Below are positions 59,393 through 64,000 of a stretch of DNA of 64,000 bases, piece after piece. Both the position numbers and the translations under genes were made by a program. Position 1 is the first letter of the stretch. Each line of letters starts with the position of its first letter. Origin of the DNA: Clostridia bacterium (lineage in GTDB: Bacteria; Bacillota; Clostridia; Monoglobales; Monoglobaceae); the NCBI GenBank assembly GCA_017622215.1, contig JAGARO010000010.1:1-64000 (forward strand), read 5' to 3'. Below the pieces are notes generated by a model, which was given only the letters and a program-made list of their open reading frames with translations, searched no databases and was not told where the DNA came from.

Positions 59393-60790
59393 GTGAGGAA
59401 GGTTACACCTGAAGATTTAATTGAAAAAAATAACGCAATAAACAGCGTTTTACATATAAATTCTAAGCGCAAAGAAAAACCAAAGGCTTTCGTTGAAACC
59501 TATGGCTGTGCCCAGAACGAAAACGATTCCGAAATGATAAAGGGAATGCTTGAAAAAATGGGTTATGAGTTTTGCAACTCCTACAAGGACGCAGACTTCG
59601 TTTTGTATAACACCTGTGCGGTAAGAGAGAATGCGGAACTTCGTGTTTTCGGAAATCTTGGTGCATTAAAGGGTGAAAAAAGAGAAAGACCTGACCTTAT
59701 GATAGCAGTCTGTGGCTGTATGATGCAACAGGCTCATATAAGGGACGAAATCAAGAAAAAATATAAGCACGTGGATATTGTTTTTGGAACTCACGCTCTC
59801 TATAAATTTCCACAGCTTTTAGAAAAGGCATTAGCGGGAGAAAAGGTGGTTGACGCACCTGAAGAGGAAATTGCAATCTGCGAGGATATGACCTATGTAA
59901 GAGAGGGTTTTCCTGTTGCAAAAATCCCGATTATGTATGGCTGTAATAATTTCTGCACCTACTGTATTGTCCCTTATGTAAGAGGCAGGGAAAGAAGCAG
60001 AAACCACGAAAATATTTTAGAGGAAGTAAGACAGGTGGCAAGTGAGGGCTATAAAGAAGTTATGCTCCTTGGCACAAATGTAAACTCCTACGGCGGAGAT
60101 AACGGAGAAATGACTTTTCCGAAGCTTTTGAAAGAGGTTGCAAAGGTTGATGGCATTGAAAGAATACGCTTTATGACCTCTCATCCAAAGGATTTATCAG
60201 ATGAACTTATTGAAGTGATTGCAACAGAGAAAAAGGTTTGCAACCAGCTCCACTTACCTGTTCAGTCAGGCTCCGACAGAATATTAAAGCTTATGAACAG
60301 GAAATATACTGCTGAAAAATATCTGGAGATTGTAGAGAAACTTAAGAAAAAAGTTCCTGATATTTCCCTTACAACAGATATAATCGCAGGCTTCCCCGGG
60401 GAAACAAATGAGGACTTTGAGGAAACCTTAAAGCTTCTTGAAAAAGTCAGATATGACACAATTTTTTCTTTTATTTATTCAAAAAGAAAGGGCACTCCCG
60501 CAGCTGAAATGGAGGACTGCCTGACTGAAGAAGAGAAGCACAGGAATTTTGATAAAATGATTGAGCTCCAGAATAAAATTTCCAGGGAAATAAATGAGTC
60601 CTATGTTGGAAAAACAGTGGAAGTTTTGGTGGAGGGAGAGTCGAAAACAAATCCTGACATATTAAGCGGAAGATGTGAACAGAATAAGATTGTAAACTTC
60701 AGGGGAGAAAAATCCCTTGTGGGAAATATAATAAAAGTTAAGATTACAGAGGCTAAAACCTGGTCTCTGACTGGAGAAAGGACAGAATAA
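59393..60790 (+). CDS. miaB: tRNA 2-methylthio-N6-isopentenyladenosine methylthiotransferase MiaB
   Basis: MiaB adds a methylthio group to A37 of tRNAs that read U-starting codons. The product has the N-terminal UPF0004 domain (AFVETYGCAQNENDSEMI, NTCAVRENAE, CGCMMQ), the radical SAM motif GCNNFCTYCIVPYVRG, and a C-terminal TRAM domain. GTG at 59393 has GGGGGTG 6 bases upstream; GTG 59387 is the alternative, which is two codons longer. First gene of miaB-ylbF-mutS-mutL, as in other Clostridia. Confidence 0.95.
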   Translation: MRKVTPEDLIEKNNAINSVLHINSKRKEKPKAFVETYGCAQNENDSEMIKGMLEKMGYEFCNSYKDADFVLYNTCAVRENAELRVFGNLGALKGEKRERPDLMIAVCGCMMQQAHIRDEIKKKYKHVDIVFGTHALYKFPQLLEKALAGEKVVDAPEEEIAICEDMTYVREGFPVAKIPIMYGCNNFCTYCIVPYVRGRERSRNHENILEEVRQVASEGYKEVMLLGTNVNSYGGDNGEMTFPKLLKEVAKVDGIERIRFMTSHPKDLSDELIEVIATEKKVCNQLHLPVQSGSDRILKLMNRKYTAEKYLEIVEKLKKKVPDISLTTDIIAGFPGETNEDFEETLKLLEKVRYDTIFSFIYSKRKGTPAAEMEDCLTEEEKHRNFDKMIELQNKISREINESYVGKTVEVLVEGESKTNPDILSGRCEQNKIVNFRGEKSLVGNIIKVKITEAKTWSLTGERTE

Positions 60791-60791
60791 A

Positions 60792-61199
60792 ATGGAAAAC
60801 ACTTTTGAAAAACTTATAATAAATAAAGCAGAGGAACTTGGACAGCTTATTGCCGACAGTCCTGAAAGACAGAACGCAATGAATGCAAACGATAAGCTTT
60901 TTAACGACAAAGAGGCAAGTGCTCTCCTTGACAATTATAATAATAATCGCAGAGAGGCTATGGACAAGCTTTCTGACCATGAGCCTACAAAGGAAGAGCT
61001 TGAAGAATTCAGAAGATATATGAGCGAGGAATTTGGAAAACTTGCTAAAAATCCTGTAATTGCAGAGTATATGGAAGCAAATAAAAAGTATGATTCCCTT
61101 GTGGAAAGAGTTAATGCAATTCTTACTTTTTATGTAACAGGTCAGGAAGCTGAAGGCTCCTGCAGTGGTAGTTGTGCAACCTGCGGAGGATGCAGATAA
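60792..61199 (+). CDS. ylbF: YlbF-family regulator with cysteine-rich tail
   Basis: The 135-residue helical protein belongs to the YlbF/YmcA family, whose Bacillus members form the Y-complex that acts on RNase Y and Spo0A phosphorylation. The end reads CSGSCATCGGC, four cysteines that could bind an iron-sulfur cluster or zinc. It starts 1 base after the miaB stop. rny is also in this window at 1370-2932. Confidence 0.88.
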   Translation: MENTFEKLIINKAEELGQLIADSPERQNAMNANDKLFNDKEASALLDNYNNNRREAMDKLSDHEPTKEELEEFRRYMSEEFGKLAKNPVIAEYMEANKKYDSLVERVNAILTFYVTGQEAEGSCSGSCATCGGCR

Positions 61200-61217
61200 T
61201 AAAAAGGGGTTGAGTGT

Positions 61218-63812
61218 ATGGCTGGATTTACACCCATGATGCAACAATATTTTCAGATAAAGGAACAGTACAAGGACTCTATTCTTATGTATAGGGTGGG
61301 GGATTTTTACGAGATGTTTTTTGAGGATGCTGTAAAAGCCTCAAAGGCGCTTGAACTTGTGCTGACAGGAAAGGACTGCGGACAGGAGGAAAGGGCTCCT
61401 ATGTGCGGAGTTCCTTTTCACGCTGCCGATACATATATTTCAAGACTTGTAGAGCAGGGCTTTTCAGTTGCAATCTGTGAACAGGTTGAAGACCCTAAGC
61501 AGGCTACAACGCTGGTTAAAAGAGATGTAATAAGGGTTGTAACTCCTGGTACAATTATGGATTCTTCTGCCCTTGACGATAAGAAGAATAACTATCTTTG
61601 TGCTCTTTTAATTGACGAAAAGGGCTTTGGTATTGCCTTTGCAGATATCACAACAGGTGAAATTATTTCTTCTGAAAATAGCTCCCTTGAAGAAATTTTA
61701 ATTCTTAACGAAATGGCAAAGTATCAGCCGTCAGAGGTTATAGTAAACCTTATGGCTTACGAAAAAAGTGAGCTTATTGAAAAGATAAATGAACGCTTTG
61801 GAGTAACAGTAAGAAATTACTATAACTGGGCATTCGACACAGATGAAGCGGGAAAGAAAATTGCTGAAACCTTAGGCGAGGACAGCGGACTTGCTGAAAA
61901 GAAAAGATGCACAGGTGCAATTGGTGCACTGCTTCACTACCTTGAAGAAACCCAGAAAGCTGAGCCAAAGAATTTAAGAGATATTGAGGTGTCCGCAGAG
62001 GACGAATATATGAACCTTGATATGTATAGTCTCCGAAACCTTGAACTTGTTGAAACAATGAGGGATAAAAAGGCAAAGGGAAGCCTTTTAAATATTATAA
62101 ATAAGACAAAAACCTCAATGGGTAGCCGTATGATGAGAAGATGGCTTATCCAGCCTCTTAAAAACTGCGTAAAAATAAGACAGCGCCACGACGCTGTTGA
62201 AGAGCTTAAGAATAAGCCTATACAGAGAGAAGAAATAATAGAACTCCTTAAGGGAATTCAGGATATTGAAAGAATTATCGGACGAATTACATATAAAACT
62301 GCAAACTGTAAGGATTTGCTTGCAATAAGAAATTCCTGCAGTTACCTCCCTGAAATCAAGAATATTCTTACAGGGCTTAAAGCAGGGGTTATAGAGGACC
62401 TTGCAGAAAATTTGGATACCCTTTCGGATATAAGTGAGCTTATTGATATATCCATAAATGAGGAAGCTCCTATTTCTTTAAGAGAGGGCAATCTTATAAA
62501 AACAGGCTACAATAAGGATATTGACTACTACCGTGAGGTTATCCGAGACGGAAAACAGTGGATAAAGGACTGTATCGACAGAGAAAGAGAAAAGACAGGT
62601 CTTAAAATCAAAGAGGGATATAACAGGGTTTTCGGTTATTATCTTGAGATTACCAAGGCACAGAAAGCTGAAGTGCCTGAATATTTTATAAGACGACAGA
62701 CCTTAGCCAACGCGGAAAGATATATTACCGAGGAAATAAAGTCCATTGAAGAAAAAATTGTTGAGGCAGAAAGTAAGATTGTTGCAATGGAATACGAAAT
62801 GTTCTGCCAGATAAGAGACAGAATTTCCGAAAATGTTGCAAGAATTCAGGAGACAGTCTCAATCATAGCACAGGTGGACGTACTTTGCTCTTTGGCTTAT
62901 GTTGCCGAGAAGAACGGCTACACTAAGCCATATATGAATATGGGCGATAAGATTATAATAAAGGACGGCAGACACCCTGTTGTTGAAAAGATAAATACGA
63001 AGAATATTTTTATTGCAAATGACACAAATCTTGACTGCGGAAACGACCAGATTTCTATTATAACAGGTCCTAATATGGCAGGTAAATCCACATATATGCG
63101 TCAGGTGGCGCAGATTGTGATTATGGCACAGATGGGTTCTTTTGTCCCTGCAAGCCATGCAGAGCTTGGAATAATAGATAGCGTTTTCACAAGAGTGGGA
63201 GCCTCCGACGATTTGTCAGCAGGCCAGAGTACATTTATGGTTGAAATGAATGAGGTTGCATATATTTTAGACAATGCAACCAAAAACAGCCTTATCATAC
63301 TTGATGAAATCGGCAGAGGTACAAGTACCTATGACGGTTTAAGTATTGCCTGGGCAGTTGTAGAGTTTATTGCAAACCATAAAAAGTGCGGTGCAAAGAC
63401 ACTTTTTGCAACTCATTACCATGAACTTACCGAGCTTGAAGAAAAAATTGAGAATGTTAAGAATTACTGTATAGCTGTAAAGAAAAACGGTGACGATATA
63501 ATCTTCCTCCGAAAGATTATAAGAGGGGGAGCAGACGGAAGTTACGGCATTGAAGTTGCAGGCTTGGCAGGCGTTAAAAAGGATGTTTTAAAGCGTGCAA
63601 AGGAAATTCTTTTAATGCTTGAAGAAAGAGACGGCAGAGAAATTACAGTTTCCAAAAAGAAAGAAAAGAGAGAAACAGGACAGCTTGGTTTTATGGGCAT
63701 AGAAGAAAATGAAATCATAAGTGAGATTGAGAATATGGATTTAGACTCAATGTCTCCTATGGATGCCCTGACAAAGCTGTATGCTATTAAAGCGAAGATA
63801 AAAAATATGTAA
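61218..63812 (+). CDS. mutS: DNA mismatch repair protein MutS
   Basis: MutS finds mismatches. The 864-residue protein has the mismatch-binding start [19 protein letters not shown] with [15 protein letters not shown] (Phe-x-Glu in DFYEMF), the ATPase motifs [14 protein letters not shown] (about residues 615-628), a [12 protein letters not shown] Walker B, and THYHEL. Full length and intact. It is 18 bases after ylbF and 13 bases before mutL. Confidence 0.97.
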   Translation: MAGFTPMMQQYFQIKEQYKDSILMYRVGDFYEMFFEDAVKASKALELVLTGKDCGQEERAPMCGVPFHAADTYISRLVEQGFSVAICEQVEDPKQATTLVKRDVIRVVTPGTIMDSSALDDKKNNYLCALLIDEKGFGIAFADITTGEIISSENSSLEEILILNEMAKYQPSEVIVNLMAYEKSELIEKINERFGVTVRNYYNWAFDTDEAGKKIAETLGEDSGLAEKKRCTGAIGALLHYLEETQKAEPKNLRDIEVSAEDEYMNLDMYSLRNLELVETMRDKKAKGSLLNIINKTKTSMGSRMMRRWLIQPLKNCVKIRQRHDAVEELKNKPIQREEIIELLKGIQDIERIIGRITYKTANCKDLLAIRNSCSYLPEIKNILTGLKAGVIEDLAENLDTLSDISELIDISINEEAPISLREGNLIKTGYNKDIDYYREVIRDGKQWIKDCIDREREKTGLKIKEGYNRVFGYYLEITKAQKAEVPEYFIRRQTLANAERYITEEIKSIEEKIVEAESKIVAMEYEMFCQIRDRISENVARIQETVSIIAQVDVLCSLAYVAEKNGYTKPYMNMGDKIIIKDGRHPVVEKINTKNIFIANDTNLDCGNDQISIITGPNMAGKSTYMRQVAQIVIMAQMGSFVPASHAELGIIDSVFTRVGASDDLSAGQSTFMVEMNEVAYILDNATKNSLIILDEIGRGTSTYDGLSIAWAVVEFIANHKKCGAKTLFATHYHELTELEEKIENVKNYCIAVKKNGDDIIFLRKIIRGGADGSYGIEVAGLAGVKKDVLKRAKEILLMLEERDGREITVSKKKEKRETGQLGFMGIEENEIISEIENMDLDSMSPMDALTKLYAIKAKIKNM

Positions 63813-63825
63813 GGAGGTAAAGGCA

Positions 63826-64000
63826 ATGGCGGAAATAAAGGTACTCCCAGGGTTAATTGCAGACAAAATCGCTGCAGGTGAAGTTGCAGAAAGACCAAGT
63901 GCAGTTGTAAAAGAACTTGTGGAAAATTCCATTGACGCAGGGGCAACAAAAATCTCTGTGGAAATCCGAAACGGCGGAATTAAATATATATCTGTTGAAG
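63826..64000 (+). CDS. mutL: DNA mismatch repair protein MutL, 5' part (cut by window edge)
   Basis: Only the first 58 codons are in the window. They show the GHKL ATPase start [20 protein letters not shown] with [19 protein letters not shown], including motif I ([10 protein letters not shown]). AAGGAGG lies 9-10 bases before ATG 63826. Confidence 0.96.
   Translation, partial: MAEIKVLPGLIADKIAAGEVAERPSAVVKELVENSIDAGATKISVEIRNGGIKYISVE

Overview
The window is a chromosomal segment of a low-GC, endospore-forming Firmicute, most likely a gut-type member of the class Clostridia. The evidence is strong AGGAGG ribosome binding sites, TTGACA/TATAAT promoters with 16-18 bp spacing, RNase Y, YlbF, HPr-type and RqcP proteins, and the sporulation genes spoVT and sigK. 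A long insert between motifs I and Ia of the PcrA helicase resembles what I remember from Oscillospirales, so that order is my best guess, not a proof.

Layout. 1-7.3 kb: end of an amino-acid ABC transporter operon, an array of small hairpins, RNase Y, a lipoprotein, a small XRE-controlled module containing a phage-type RinA/DUF1492-like regulator, a stalk-domain secreted protein, spoVT and a divergent HPr-like protein. 7.3-10 kb: the rqcP-mazG-yabM block, the same order as yabM-yabN-yabO beside spoVT in Bacillus. 10.2-15.9 kb: recJ-rel-MBL hydrolase-hemZ operon. 15.9-28.8 kb, minus strand: about 20 intact, tightly packed phage genes (small and large terminase, portal, scaffold, capsid, neck, tail tube, chaperone, a very short tape measure, tail tip, receptor-binding proteins, holin, lysozyme) with no integrase, repressor or replication genes. 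29-31.5 kb: a DUF11 protein with a SigK-type promoter, comF and an uninterrupted sigK. 31.5-39.5 kb: beta-helix protein, rnhA, mnmA, pcrA, methyltransferase, csp and hslO. 39.5-40.1 kb: five tRNA genes (Val, Asp, Phe, Gly, Cys). 40.3-48.8 kb: small membrane protein, FAD/Rieske oxidoreductase, GH38, HAD phosphatase, HPr-kinase-like P-loop protein and GH31. 48.9-55 kb, minus strand: topA-dprA-trmH, an ECF S-component-like protein, and infC-rpmI-rplT behind an attenuator leader. 55.3-59.3 kb: DUF1858, a second identical tRNA-Val read into yceD-rpmF, a ComEA-like protein, YesL-like and DUF6062 proteins, and a nitroreductase. 59.4-64 kb: miaB-ylbF-mutS-mutL, the last cut by the window edge.

The strongest candidate for an undescribed system is the 12.9 kb particle cassette at 15904-28829. 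It encodes everything expected for a small siphovirus-like, DNA-packaging, lysing particle, all frames are open, and nothing seen would let it replicate or integrate. The size, gene order and short tape measure resemble the Rhodobacter gene transfer agent. A domesticated gene transfer agent or killer particle is a reasonable hypothesis, and a prophage remnant is the main alternative. Two of its genes start at near-cognate codons (ATT and CTG) and are easily missed. Other notable signals are the five-hairpin array at 1.2 kb, start-region hairpins on spoVT and sigK, a SigK-like promoter on the DUF11 gene, a Crh-like HPr without the catalytic histidine, and an ATA start for infC.
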